Source of the DNA: Sycobia sp. Sy_11
Taxonomy: Eukaryota; Arthropoda; Insecta; Hymenoptera; Epichrysomallidae
DNA length: 64,000 bases
Reading direction: 5' to 3'
NCBI GenBank assembly: GCA_018907035.1
Contig: JACCIC010000004.1
Location: forward strand, 6,246,001 to 6,310,000
The number at the start of each line of letters is the position of its first letter. The first letter of the stretch is position 1. The notes beneath the pieces are model-generated. The model was not told the DNA's origin, did no database searches, and worked only from the letters and a program-made list of their open reading frames with translations. A program made the translations under genes and the position numbers. Below, piece after piece: positions 1-12,409 of this stretch.

Positions 1-1395
1 AAATAATAAAAATCTGAAATAAATAAATAATTTTAAACACTTGCAGTAAAGCATAATAATAAATCAAGTATATTTATAATTTTGCTGAATATTTGATATC
101 GTTATATTTAGCTAATAATGAATATCTGCTTGGAATAATAAATATAAACAATATACTAAATATACTATTTAGTTATGTTACAAGATTTTTAGTTAAATTC
201 TTATGTATAATTAATGTAGAATCTTTAACGTACAATGAAAAAATTTAAAAAGCAACGCTTATCATGCACTATCTTTACCACTTCTCTTCAATTTGCTCAA
301 CGACTCAACCTAAAACTAATTAGAGAATCTCTCAGCAGTTGTCTTCTCCAAAGTACTAAATATCATAATTATAAGTCTAAAGCAAAAGTTATTTGTAAAA
401 AGTTTAAAACTCCTAATTCACACACATGAGGTAGAAATTTTCTTACCTGCAATGACCCTGCAATTGTATTATGCATCCACTTAAGACTTTCAATACTTAG
501 ACAGCAGGCATAAGTAATTAAAAATCTTAGAATGCGTGCAACAAAGAAGTATTAGGGAGGAGTGCACACATATCTCGTGTAAGAAGAAATGAGAAAAGTA
601 TTATATACATTAGCGCGTTCCACGATCCTCTTCACCGTCCTCGATATGCCGCGACGTGCTCAAATACATGGGTGGTAGGGCATCGACGACGATGTTCAAG
701 TTCCTTGGCGTGTGCTTGTTATACCTCCTATTTCTATTACCTGCTCCTTTACTTCTCTCAAAAGTTTCGAGGACGAGTTTTGAATACGTGCACACTGTGC
801 ACACGCGCACTCTTACCAGCTCTCTTACTCTTTCTCTTTCTTTACTATACACGCTTAGGCGCCGCGACGCAGACGCACACACCCATAAAAAAGCAGAGTG
901 CCAGACACCGTATTATTATAGCCGAGCAGAAAAATTGTATAAAAAGCACTATTCCTCTGCTATTACTCCACTCTGCTTCACTTCAACCCTCGCACAAATC
1001 GCTTTTCTCACACTTTTTCCCTTCTAGAGCCTCTATAATAGTAGCACGATTTGAACGAGTTGGTGATGTATATATATATATATATATGTATATACATCAC
1101 ACATCACACACTGATCTTACTCAGCTCTTATCCACGATACGATATGTACAGTTTGTCTCTCCTTCGTGTATCCTTCGTGTTCGTGGATGGTTCGTGGTTG
1201 GTGATCGTGGACCGTGCCGTGGCCCGCGGTAGTGCTATAAAATATAGATACACAATATAATATGTATATACAGAAACTATATAGGCATATGAGAGAGCGA
1301 GAGAGAGACACAGATATGAGTACTCAAAGCTGCTTAAAGAAAGCAGTAGCAGAGAAAAGAGAAGAGAGGGGGGTAGAGACAGAAAGAGATTGAGA

Positions 1396-1400
<5 letters not shown>

Positions 1401-1453
<53 letters not shown>
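1401..1453. repeat. (GA)n microsatellite
   Basis: About 26 GA units, imperfect on both sides. Lies in the promoter-like block. Confidence 0.95.
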
Positions 1454-1463
<10 letters not shown>

Positions 1464-1531
1464 TAGTAAGTAAAGAGTGAACTGGTATACGAGCGAGTGA
1501 GAATGGGTGAGAGAATCTCGAGGAGAATGTG

Positions 1532-1552
1532 CTCTGATCTGATCTGATCTGA
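1532..1552. repeat. (TCTGA)n short tandem repeat
   Basis: Four copies of a CTGAT pentamer in tandem. Confidence 0.85.
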
Positions 1553-2800
1553 TGATGGTGGTTGGTGGTGGTGACTGCGGTGGCTGTATCATATATACGA
1601 TGATGGGTATATGCGGGCACCTAACAGTATGTCGGTGTATAAGTTTCCGTGAGCTTGTAAGATTAAAAGTGACGTTATCATTTTTCCAATAAACGTCCCG
1701 GCGATGAGTCATATACATAATATAAGTGTGTGATGTACCTATACTGATGCGTGCGTGTATGAAATTGGGAAGAGTTAAGCAATAGTACGATCGAGGGTAT
1801 TATATATTTATATATTACGGTATAATAGTTTGACGAAAGATAGAACAATTTTCATTCGTTCTATACCGATGGATCATGGATGATGGGCTCTGCCACTTGC
1901 AATCTGCAATGCGTAACAGTGCCATGCATTATTAAATTATGCATATAATTTAATTATATATCCATATCTATATCCCTAATGTGCTCGGCGACGACGATAT
2001 TAGATGCGCAGCGCCGCATGCATTGTCGGTCCCCGACCTTTTCTCTCGATTTCTATGATTTGATTCTTTTTCACTATGTTTTAAACGCATCAGTTACAAT
2101 CGTTTATCTCGCTTTTATGGATATTTATTATATACATATATTATAAAATATATTTGCGATGAAAAGATATATCGTTTTGTCTTTAAAGATAATAATATAG
2201 AAATCGGTTTATATATACATCATATTTATTCTTTTTTATTGGCAGTTTGGATTGATTTTTAAACTTATGTATAAGAATTTAGCGGAATTTAGGCACTTTT
2301 ATAGTGATAGAACCTTCATATAAGTATTATCAAAGTAAAAACTAACATATATATCTTTACTTTTATTCTAACGGAATATATGTTTAATTATATATTTTAT
2401 TTTGGAATTAATACTGATATATTGAATAAAGCAAGTAGTCGTGTATATATATAAGTATAGCTATAACGAGTTTTTCGAAAAAAGGGTGGAAAATAAAGCA
2501 TTTAAATTTTGACATTTTATATAAGATGTAGTATAGAACTTACGGCACACTACATTTATAATGATCGATATATTTCGTGTGATAAATTAATAGCCAATAA
2601 ATTAATTTTTGTACATTTTCGACTGTAATATACATTTCGTAAAATATTTCGTAAAATTAATTGACTGCACGCTATACATAAAAATTCCAAAGGTTTTGCT
2701 CAACATCAAGCGCAGCTTTTGAGTAGTCCAATTAAACGTACGCATCGCAGACAAATCGCATATATAAATGTTATTTTAGCTTAAAGACGTACTTATCTGG

Positions 2801-2832
2801 CTTATATATATATACACACACACACCCACACA

Positions 2833-2915
<83 letters not shown>

Positions 2916-2930
2916 AACATACATACATAC
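2801..2930. repeat. compound (CA)n/(TA)n microsatellite
   Basis: A CA array of about 60 bases passes into TA and then CATA repeats. Confidence 0.95.
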
Positions 2931-3648
2931 GAACTGATGTCATGTTTTTACCACTTGTGAGAGTAGAAAATCTTGTATGGTTCTCTTAATATCGAATTTC
3001 ATTTGGTTAACTATAGTATGTTATTATAATGTTCTATAACTTGGATTGAATTACGATTCTTAATATTAATATGGTTGTCATACTATGATAAATAAATCAA
3101 TAAATTATTAATTCATTGAATGGGTTCAATGAGAAAATTTTAATGTCTTTCTTCATTGAAAATAACTGGAAATTAACTGAATAGCGAATTAAAAGCGATA
3201 TGCAATTTAACATTATGAAATAAAATTGTAAATTAATAAATAATCCAATTGAATCTATAATGTTGCAGATTATTTGGTGAGAACTTTGTTCAACCTATAA
3301 TCAATCAGTTGAATCGATCATTATAGAATTTGTACTTTTATTTCACCAATGAAACATATACTATTTAATTTATTAGAATTATATTTACTTCATGGCGGAG
3401 TTCAATTAAGGCCATGCTTAAGGCACAATTAAAACTCCCCCATATAATTGACAATTCAAATTTTCAACAAATATATGTTCCCATAAATATCTTAATTACA
3501 GAATAGAGAAACAAAGTAGAAACAGAATATGCATTTCACCCATTCTTTATTTGTAACTTTTTAAATTAGACATTTAAATGTTTAAATAAATGACACGTAT
3601 GTATTAAATTATGCATGAAAATATATTATATCAATTAAATTTAATATT

Positions 3649-3820
3649 TACAGTAATTGTTTTAATATTTATTGCTGATTGTAGAAAGCACCATCCATTA
3701 CGTAATTAAAAATTTTGTCTATAATCTTAAATAAAGATGAAAAAATTATTATTTTTTTATCACATAATGCATGGCACTATTTCTCTATAATCAGCAATAA
3801 ATATTAAAATAGCTACTGTA
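3649..3820. mobile_element. TA-flanked fold-back MITE, probably Tc1/mariner type
   Basis: The left arm starts CAGTAATTGTTTTAATATTT (3651) and the right arm read in reverse from 3818 starts CAGTAGCTATTTTAATATTT. The arms share a further ATTGCTGATT and continue, with gaps, through GCACCATCCATTA / GTGCCATGCATTA nearly to the centre. The element is 168 bp, and TA dinucleotides at 3649-3650 and 3819-3820 look like the TA target duplication typical of Tc1/mariner elements. It has no coding capacity. The alternative is a long inverted repeat transcribed as a hairpin RNA. Confidence 0.75.
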
Positions 3821-6137
3821 AGTATCGCATTTAAATTATATTATATTTGCACGCATTACATTTAATACATAAGTTTCGTGGCTTTTTAATTTTGTATTAT
3901 TTTCTTTATTGATTAAATTACAAATAATGCATGGAATTAAATGAATATATAATTGTTTTAGTGACACAGAGTCTTGTAATTTGAGTATGTAATTTTGAAA
4001 GTATGTAATTTGCTCAAAATTTTCATTGTCAATATCTTTGTTTTAAAGAGGCATTGTAAAGAATAACCCCACAGTTGTTATGTTTGGGCATATCAGAGAA
4101 AACTCCTAAGAAAGTTACAGTCAAATCCAGGACCCAGACACGTGTCCCTCTCATTAAAAAGTTAATGTTCGAGTAGGCACAATTGAAACTGTCATGTAAA
4201 TATATAGCATATTAATGAATCGTATATTAATCTATATCGTACTAGAGCCAATTCAATAGATTATGAATTTATTTTATTTCGCAATTTTATTTCACAATTT
4301 CATTCGACAATAATTTAAGCGCTTCGATTTTATATTTCATATATTTCAGTTCAATTTACGATACATTTAAAATTGTCTTGATGGAATCGCGGAGTTACCG
4401 TTAATCTACCACGTTATGCCCAGTTGGATATCTTATGAATTTATAATTTTATTTCGCATTTTAGTTCATTTGAAACAGAATTCAAACTTCCATACAAAAT
4501 CCAATTGAATCTATTTATAGTTTCATTTCACAATTTCATTATGTATTGTGTGTTTCATGGTATATAAACATTGTATACAATATTTTCCACTTAAACTAAA
4601 TGTCACGAATGTTATTATTATAAAATTGTTTTATCATGTGACAAAAAAATAATATTAAAATATTAGAAAGGATTTTCGAAAAAGTGCATTTCTATTTATG
4701 AGCATATTACATTAAATTATAATTAAAATTAATTTAAATTAAATTAAAATTATAATTAAATTATAATTAAAAGTCAAACTAATTCCAAGTTGTAAAACCT
4801 AGAAACAATCTATATAAAATTCACAATGTGGCCCATTTATCGCGGATCATATGAAAAATTGAAAAAAAATATTTCAAGTAAAAATATACAGATTAAATTA
4901 ATATACTCATGAAAAATTCGATACTAATATCGTCTTCTTTTGGCACCGGCAAGAAAGTGTAATCGCAAACAAGCCCGTGCTTCTTCTGTTTATTCTTATT
5001 TTGGAGAAGAGTAAAAAAAGCACAAATCTTTTAAAAGGCACCTCTATTTAGAGGTTGAAAAACCGTAAAATTAGAGAATTAAAAAAATATCAATGAACAG
5101 GTATAAGATTTATTCTCGCTTCGATTTTTCTTTCAAACCTTAGGAAAATATAATAATTTGATCGCGTTGTAAAGCGATTCCCAAGGGCTATTCAACAATC
5201 ATCCTCGACAATATTGATTTCACTTTAAATATTCGCAAAAAAAATTCTGATGTTACAGGTCTTGGAAAGTATGAAACAATTGTTCATATTGAGATTTAAC
5301 GAAAAATCACTTCTCCAGTAAGAAGGGACAAACTACTTTTATTACTATAATATTATATATTGAAAAAATCTTTGACTTTTAGCTACTTCTCACCTTCTAA
5401 ATAGAAGTCATTTTCGAAAATTCAAATAAAAACAAAAACCAACGGGGATGTAGGTAAGAGACATATAAAGTAAACGGTTTACATATGGTCTGTAATTATA
5501 TTACCAATGGGAATAACCATCAAATTTCACAAAACTAAAATAAAACTAAAGATAAATGCTTAGTGTAACTACCTATATCCAGTAAAAAATATACTATATA
5601 GACATATCATACTAAATAATTTTTGAGTAAGCGAAGCACAGGAACCGGTGTAGCCTATTGTAAATGTTTTATATATAATTTATTTCATTTTTCTTAATTT
5701 ATCTCACCATTAAAATATAGTATATCATTAAATATTTGCTAAATTTGAATCAATGCAAAATCTTTACTGGAATAATTTACATTATTTATAAGCAAATCTA
5801 GGTAAATTAAATTTATACTGGATTTCAGTAGTTTTCGTTAATTCAGATTATATAAAATTGAGCAGATTTATAATTTTTATTGAATATCTGTATTTTCGAA
5901 TGTTGTAAGTGTATAGCTCGATATAAACTACTCGAAAATTTTTTCCACTGCAGAAATGTATATACGTTATCAAATGGCAATGAAATAATGTCCCTAGAAA
6001 AATCTAGTACAACGTTATCGTCTAATTCGATCCGCTAGACACAATCTCTTCGACTGAATCGATTTCAGAAAAAAGTTCCTGTTCGAGCTACACCAGAAGA
6101 AGGAGCGGTTAAAACTGATTAATTTATATACTGGACG

Positions 6138-6140
<3 letters not shown>

Positions 6141-6205
<65 letters not shown>
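6141..6205. repeat. (TA)n microsatellite
   Basis: About 32 uninterrupted TA units. Confidence 0.95.
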
Positions 6206-6208
<3 letters not shown>

Positions 6209-7096
6209 CAATAGAGTATCGAATCACGTTGATTTTTGCTACTTGCGCGAGCAGACTTTGCCTCTTACACAGTACCGAAATATCTAGAAAAGAATTCCGA
6301 AAAACATATTTTTGGAGTTCCAACTCAAATTCTTACAATAATCTTCTTAGATATATATATATGAAAGGATTTCTTTTAAAGAAACAAAAACTATATTTTT
6401 CTTTCCGAATTCGTTAATTGCAATACGTTTGTACACAGCCTATTTTTTTTTAAATTAGTTGACAACCTCTGTTATTGAAAAAAAATTTATGGAAAATATA
6501 AAATTTAAAAAATATTTTTGATGTAAAATTTTATCTCGTCAATTGTATAAAAGTTTAGTAAAAACCAGAAAAGATTTAAATTTGAATGATATTCAGTTAT
6601 TTATATAATTAATTAAAATAAAGCTGGTTAAAAATTTTTATTCTCAATCGGAGAAACCATGTTTTTGGAAAAATAAATTAACAATAATATACTAATAGTT
6701 TCAGTAGTAGCTTCGAATTATCATCATTTATAAAATTAAATAACATTATTCAATATCAAGTAAATGTCATACTGGAGAATGCGAGGGAGAAAGGTCATGA
6801 AATGACAAAGCCTTTTATGTACTATTTCAAAAAGAATTTTTACTCTCGATTATGACAGCTTTCTTCATTCAACGTCGCTTTATTATTCTTCTTTTTTTTC
6901 AATTTTTGTATATTTTTTTCATATTTATTTGGCATTTCTGCAAAAATATAAACATGAAAATCAAACAATATATATAAATCGTGTACGCTTCACTCACATC
7001 ATATCGACGCACTTTAAACGCATGTATGTATAATTGCTATCGTCATATCGAAGTAAACGAATCGAATAGATATAAACAATTTCTTATTTATCAAGG

Positions 7097-7207
7097 GAAT
7101 TTCACTTCTTAAAAAACAAAGAAAACATTCAAAAAATGATTTTAATTTACAAAAAGAAATACTATATATTAAAAATAAAAAAAATAAACTTTAAAGAAGT
7201 GAAATTC
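7097..7207. repeat. short inverted repeat, 14-bp perfect arms
   Basis: GAATTTCACTTCTT (7097-7110) is matched by its exact reverse complement at 7194-7207, with about 83 bases between. The arms extend a few bases inward with one gap. Confidence 0.8.
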
Positions 7208-9174
7208 ATATATTTCAGTTCTATCTATTCGTTTTATTTACTAAATAAATCTTATTATTTACAAATTGTACATGCTTTATTATTTTATGTACACTTATAC
7301 ATCTTAGCTACTTCACAAAATTTATCATTTATCGACTATTTTTGTTATTAGAATTAAGATACTATTATCGCAAACGATGAGTCGCATTAAAAATTTTGAA
7401 AGCTCGTTGATTCTAAATCTTTTGAAAGTTATTATAAATATAACTTGAAATTTTTCTGTTTATTGATGACATAAATTGGAATTGTATTCCGTGAACAAAT
7501 ATTCTTTGAATATAGTTCAGCAATTTGTAAATATACAAAGGAAGCAATTTATAATTGCTATGATAACTTTTAAATAAATTTCTATTTTAATTAGACATCC
7601 AATAAGTCCTGCATTGTCTCGTTATCCTACACACGAAATAAAGTATAAAAAAGAAGATTATCTAAAGAAAGTAATTCAATTTTGTATACAAACTTTAAAC
7701 TTTATGAATTTCTTTATTCGCAAAAAATAAATTTGTATACGCTTTGATAAAATGTTTAATAAGTTTTAAAATAACTACATAAATGATTTAAATGAATTAA
7801 TCACTTTTTATTAAATGTAAAGTGATGTATAGTCAAATATTGCAGCATGCTTTAAAAAGGTTTTATCTTCTGTAACAATTAATTCGATTTATATATTCTG
7901 TTAGGCTTCGTGACAATTCAAAATTATATTTCATTAAAAATGTTATCAACTTTTTTACATGTCTTTACAGTGAAGTTTAATGAAATGATTAAAAGCCCAT
8001 TTTCTTTGATATATTTCACTAATTATCATTCGATTTTCAATTTTCTGTTCTATTTGCACAATTGAATTTCTTTTAAATTATAATATTAACTATACTTAAT
8101 AATATTTGGATACTTAATAAAATAAGTTTTCTGCATTCCCTCATAGTTTGGAAACAAGTAAAAATATTTAAGCGTTTTTAATTATGCATTTACAATTTCT
8201 ATTTAAGAATTTATTATATGCATATTTTTCATTTTTGATACAATGCATATTTCACTAAATGGATTATTGGTTCTTTTAAAGTGGCTAACAATGGGAGTAA
8301 TTCATAATTCAATTTTTATTTCAATTAATTTTATGATTTTTTTACTTTTCCTGTTAACATGTAAAAATACTTATTTCTAAATTACGAGTTATTTAGAATT
8401 TAGAATAAAATCTCATATTTTCTTTTATATTTAAAATAATTTAATTAAATGAATTAATTCCGTGACTTATTTTAATTTAATAATAATGATAATAATAATA
8501 ATAAAACTATGTATACTTTATTGTTTAGAATATAAATTCTACTCATTCTCTTGTTCAATAGTTGAAAATGTTTAATTTAAAATTGAATATAAAATATAGA
8601 ATTGAATGAATATAATTTTAAATAAAGTTATTAAATCATTTGAAAATTATAGTTTGTATTATTACGAACATACGTTAAATCTCTGCATTTCAATTTTTTA
8701 TTAGTGAAATGAACAGTTTGTATACTTTTGGTGAAAATATTTTTATTGATATTAATATTTATTAAAATTAGTGAAAATTGTTTATGAAAGTGAATAAAAT
8801 TAAATGATAATTTACAACCATATATAAAAATAATTTATAATTAAATTTACTTAAAAATTTTATTGAAAATAAAAGAGAACACAAAAAAACGTTAATGTAT
8901 TACTCTAAATCAATTTAAATTATCACATTTATTTACATGTTTACAGCCAATACAAGCTTTATTTTTACAAAAATTTACAATATTTTACAGTTTATTCTAT
9001 ATTTAAAACTTGGTAATTAAATATTTCCACCAGAAATACGTAAATATTTCTTCTATATGGAGACTTGCATATTTGCACTCAAATGTAAGACATTCCAATC
9101 TTATAAGCGATATATATTGTTATATAAAAATGAACAATTTTTTCATTGATTTTGAATGCAAGTATTCAATTTTG

Positions 9175-9232
9175 AATAATATTAATAATAATAATATTAA
9201 TAATAATAAAAAAAAAATAATAAAAATAATAA
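9175..9232. repeat. (AAT)n-type tract
   Basis: Imperfect ATA/AAT triplets followed by an A-rich run. Confidence 0.85.
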
Positions 9233-12180
9233 TTCTGAAAGAATTATTAATTTAATAATGATGATTAGAAGAATAATATTGATAGTACTGATAAAGATAA
9301 TATTGTTAGTAATAGTTAGTATTAATTAATTAATTCTCGATTACGACTCATCGATTGCGTAAAAAATTTTTACCTCACGACACTTTCCACTTTCGACACT
9401 TCAGATAAATTACGAAATCGCACTTAGTGTTAAAAAAGGTGCTCGGCTATCTATTCGTAGCCGATAAGCGTATTTAGCTTGTCATTGTCCGCATGGAGAT
9501 TTCGTTTAGTTTTTTCGAAACCCCGTGTCCCTTTGTTTTTTTTCTAAGGTATTTTTACATATTTATTTTCTTCCTTGCTAGAAAACTGAAACATTTTCAT
9601 ACACTAGCCATGTATCTTCTAGATTCACTGTATGCAACATTGGCGCATCCTTGTGAGCGCGTATAAAAGGTATAAAAAATTAATTTCAAAACATTAAAGC
9701 TTTCAATACCTATTTGTTATTTATATTATGAAATATTACTATAAACAAACGAGAAAAAATGTTTAAAAAAATTTAATAAAATATTTACAAATTTAATTAC
9801 AGCTTAAAATATGTTGTCAAAAGAAAATGCTTTTTTCATTATAATCTATAAAAATATTGATTATATTATTTAAAGATAAAGCTGTAGGAAGTCATAAATA
9901 ATTATGTGGAATATGAATCCTTGTAACGTAACTTTTTATTGTGAGCAATTGAAAATCATTTGATCCATACATTCCGAAGCTATTCTTCCACTGAAATATG
10001 TTAAGGGTAATAATTGAAATATGAATTTCTTGTAAATTTATAATGACGTAAATAGATCAATTTATTGGAAACTTAAAAACATCATGGCAATTTATGAAAA
10101 AATTTCAAATTTCAAGCTTTTCATAATTTGGAGTTTGAAGGAATCAAGAATTTTGAATTTGATTAGATTGCAAAATTTGTAATATATTTCATCATATTTT
10201 AAAAACAAAATAAAGTTTTCTTATTATCCAGATGGAAAATTATTTATAAGACTCTTCAGGCAGTTGCAGAAAAACTATAATTTCTCCAATTGACATCTAA
10301 AATACTGACTTGCTGCTTAATTATAAATACTATTTTAAAGCTCTTCATAATTTACAATATACATTTAGAAATAATGTACATAAATTTTATAAACAATTTT
10401 AAAGTACAAGCACTTAAAAAATATATCTATTAAATGTATTAAATATACAATACTTTTGCTATTAACTAATTTTTTCCATCGTGATAATTTAAAAAATATA
10501 CGAAATTTGATTTATGCAAGCAAGAAAGATTTTTCATAATCTGTTACATAATTAAAACTTAAATTTGTTTAAATTAAAATATCTTTTTGCATAATATATA
10601 AATTCACTTCATATCAAAAGCTCAAAATGAAAAGTATACTCTTTTATATTGAATTTATAAAACTAAACAATTTCTTTATTCATAATTTTCGTTCGTCGAT
10701 TCACAATGAAAAAAAAATCTAGTAATAAAAAAGTCTTGATTCAATCAAAAACTTTTGTCGCTTTTAAATTTTTATATATATATGGAACGGTGAAATTTTC
10801 TAACCGCATTATTATTATCCAACTCTAAACTTTCCTAATAATGAAATGATATTAATATTTACATAGAGGAAGGCTTTAAAAAATATAAAGGTTACTTTTA
10901 TTATTATTTTAAATATTTAAATCAATGATAAACATCGATTAAATACTCTGATCATTAATTTCTTTGATATATAAATTAAGAAAATTAAAATTTGAGAAAT
11001 TATATCAAAATAGAACGATGAAAAAAATTTAATAAGCTTTTTAAAGCTTGTTTTGGGAGATAGCTTTAGAAGCTTAATTTTTTAGATTCTGAATTTTAAT
11101 TTCACCGTAGAACATATTTATAAATTTATTTAATCCTCTCAATTACAGAAAAAACATCAGGCACTGTAGTTAAAACTTTGGTAAGGGACTTGATATTGAA
11201 GTTCTTCTGTTCCTTTTACATCATATGTACAAAAACATGTAAATCTCAAGAGTGGAAATTTTGTCGATCTTTTTACGCGAGAGAGATTTATATAAAAAGA
11301 AGAATCAAAATATGCAAGGATTCATTATTTTTCCCAAATATTTTAATTTAGTAAAATACATTGTAAAATATGCAATAATTCTTTTACTTTTTTCATCATT
11401 TACAAATACACGGTTCTTCAATCTTATCAGCTTTTGGTTTTTTCTCCTACATATTTTACAAATAACAGATGCGTCGTATCGTTCTGTTCTAGTTTCATTA
11501 TTTTTATAGAAAAAAGAAACAAACGTTGATTTCTACTGCGATCAATTAAAACGAGCAAAAACTCGACAGTTACGAATCAACGCACGTGTTTTTTTATCTG
11601 TTTGCCTTTCTTTCAACAAATATATATGTATATATATATATATGTATATAATAACAAAATTTACATAGAGATTAACGGCCCGTTGTACATTATTAATAAT
11701 AATCGTCATTATTAAGATGAATAATAATGATCAGTATTTTTGTATATCTTACAAGAACAATATTTTACCGAGAGCTTACACACGATGGAGGAAAAAACTT
11801 ACAAGTTCATCAACATGAAATGGTTTTCATTTTAAAATACATGTGATGATTCGTTCATAAATTCACGCGTCAACTGCTTCACTAGTTCTAAACTTTAATA
11901 ATGCATGTTATTTTAATAAAAGAAGAAAACGAATAAAGCTTCTTTCCTCCCAAATTAAAAAATAAAGACATGTCCGGGATTGATCATAACTATATCTAAA
12001 TATTTATAAGTATCTATACATCCGTAGGTGTACTTGATATAAGATATGCTTATCAAATAGCCGAAAAAAAATTGTGCCCTTCCACAACGTCTCTATTGTA
12101 TTCTTCATTTTAAAAAATGGAAAAGATAAATCTATCTTTCTGCAGGATTTTTGATTATCAACCACATAATTTATGAAATT

Positions 12181-12186
12181 TTTATT
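12181..12186 (-). terminator. candidate IntS6 poly(A) signal
   Basis: AATAAA on the minus strand eight bases after the IntS6 stop codon. Its closeness would give a very short 3' UTR. Further AT-rich sequence downstream could hold the real site, so this is only the first candidate. Confidence 0.35.
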
Positions 12187-12194
12187 CATTTTCA

Positions 12195-12409
12195 TTAGGT
12201 AATTTTATTGGCGCCGTTATGTATCATCTTGTGGTTCATGATAATGTTTTTCCCTTCTTCTTGCAGTTTCATCAGATATTCTTCGACAAGGCCGGCGAGC
12301 TTTCGTCGTTTGAAGCGTAGCAACTCTTTAATAATGTCGTGAACGAAGGCCAGTCGGATATCGAGGTTACCGTGGATCGTCTCAAGGTACGTGAAGAGGT
12401 TGCTAAAGG
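12195..12409 (-). CDS. IntS6: IntS6 coding exon 9 (terminal, residues 980-1050 and stop)
   Basis: Acceptor TTTTTGTTTCAG|CC completes the split Thr codon, then FSNLFTYLETIHGNLDIRLA, FVHDIIKELLRFKRRKLAGL and VEEYLMKLQEEGKN, ending MIHNGANKIT and TAA. It aligns with the human INTS6 C terminus (TLLKHVQGSLQTRLIFLQNV, IKEASRFKKRMLIEQLENFL). In the family this helical piece binds INTS3. GC-rich compared with the surrounding DNA. AATAAA on the minus strand (12181-12186) lies just after the stop. Confidence 0.93.

Larger units (their letters stand above)
447..1850 (-). promoter_or_regulatory. promoter-like block with candidate 5' exon donor
   Basis: This stretch is richer in GC, CT and GA than its surroundings, with a (GA)n array and many Inr/TATA-like AT patches. 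On the minus strand GTCATTGCAG|GTAAGA gives a near-consensus donor with the exon ending at 447. A first, non-coding exon of a minus-strand gene whose body lies left of the window would explain both. No coding sequence is recognised. Confidence 0.3.
1..12194. other. intergenic region left of IntS6
   Basis: Mostly AT-rich DNA with no gene recognised. Open frames of 60-120 codons here are low-complexity or microsatellite-driven. A composition shift at about 0.45-1.85 kb and the fold-back element at 3.65-3.82 kb are listed separately. Confidence 0.75.

Noticed and set aside
656..1232. Long overlapping open frames (up to 186 codons) on the plus strand
   Set aside because: Proteins are runs of Leu/Ser/Thr/His and microsatellite-coded residues in a pyrimidine-rich block, with no family motif and several frames equally open.
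1128..1718. 196-codon minus-strand frame
   Set aside because: Its core is Ser-Leu repeats from the (GA)n array; the flanks show no recognisable domain.
3100..4560. Recurring words (AATTGAATCTATAAT, ATTTCACAATTTCATT) suggesting a larger inverted repeat around the MITE
   Set aside because: Matches are short and AT-biased; I could not align arms convincingly by eye.
4720..4790. AT-only palindromic stretch
   Set aside because: Simple-sequence composition explains it.
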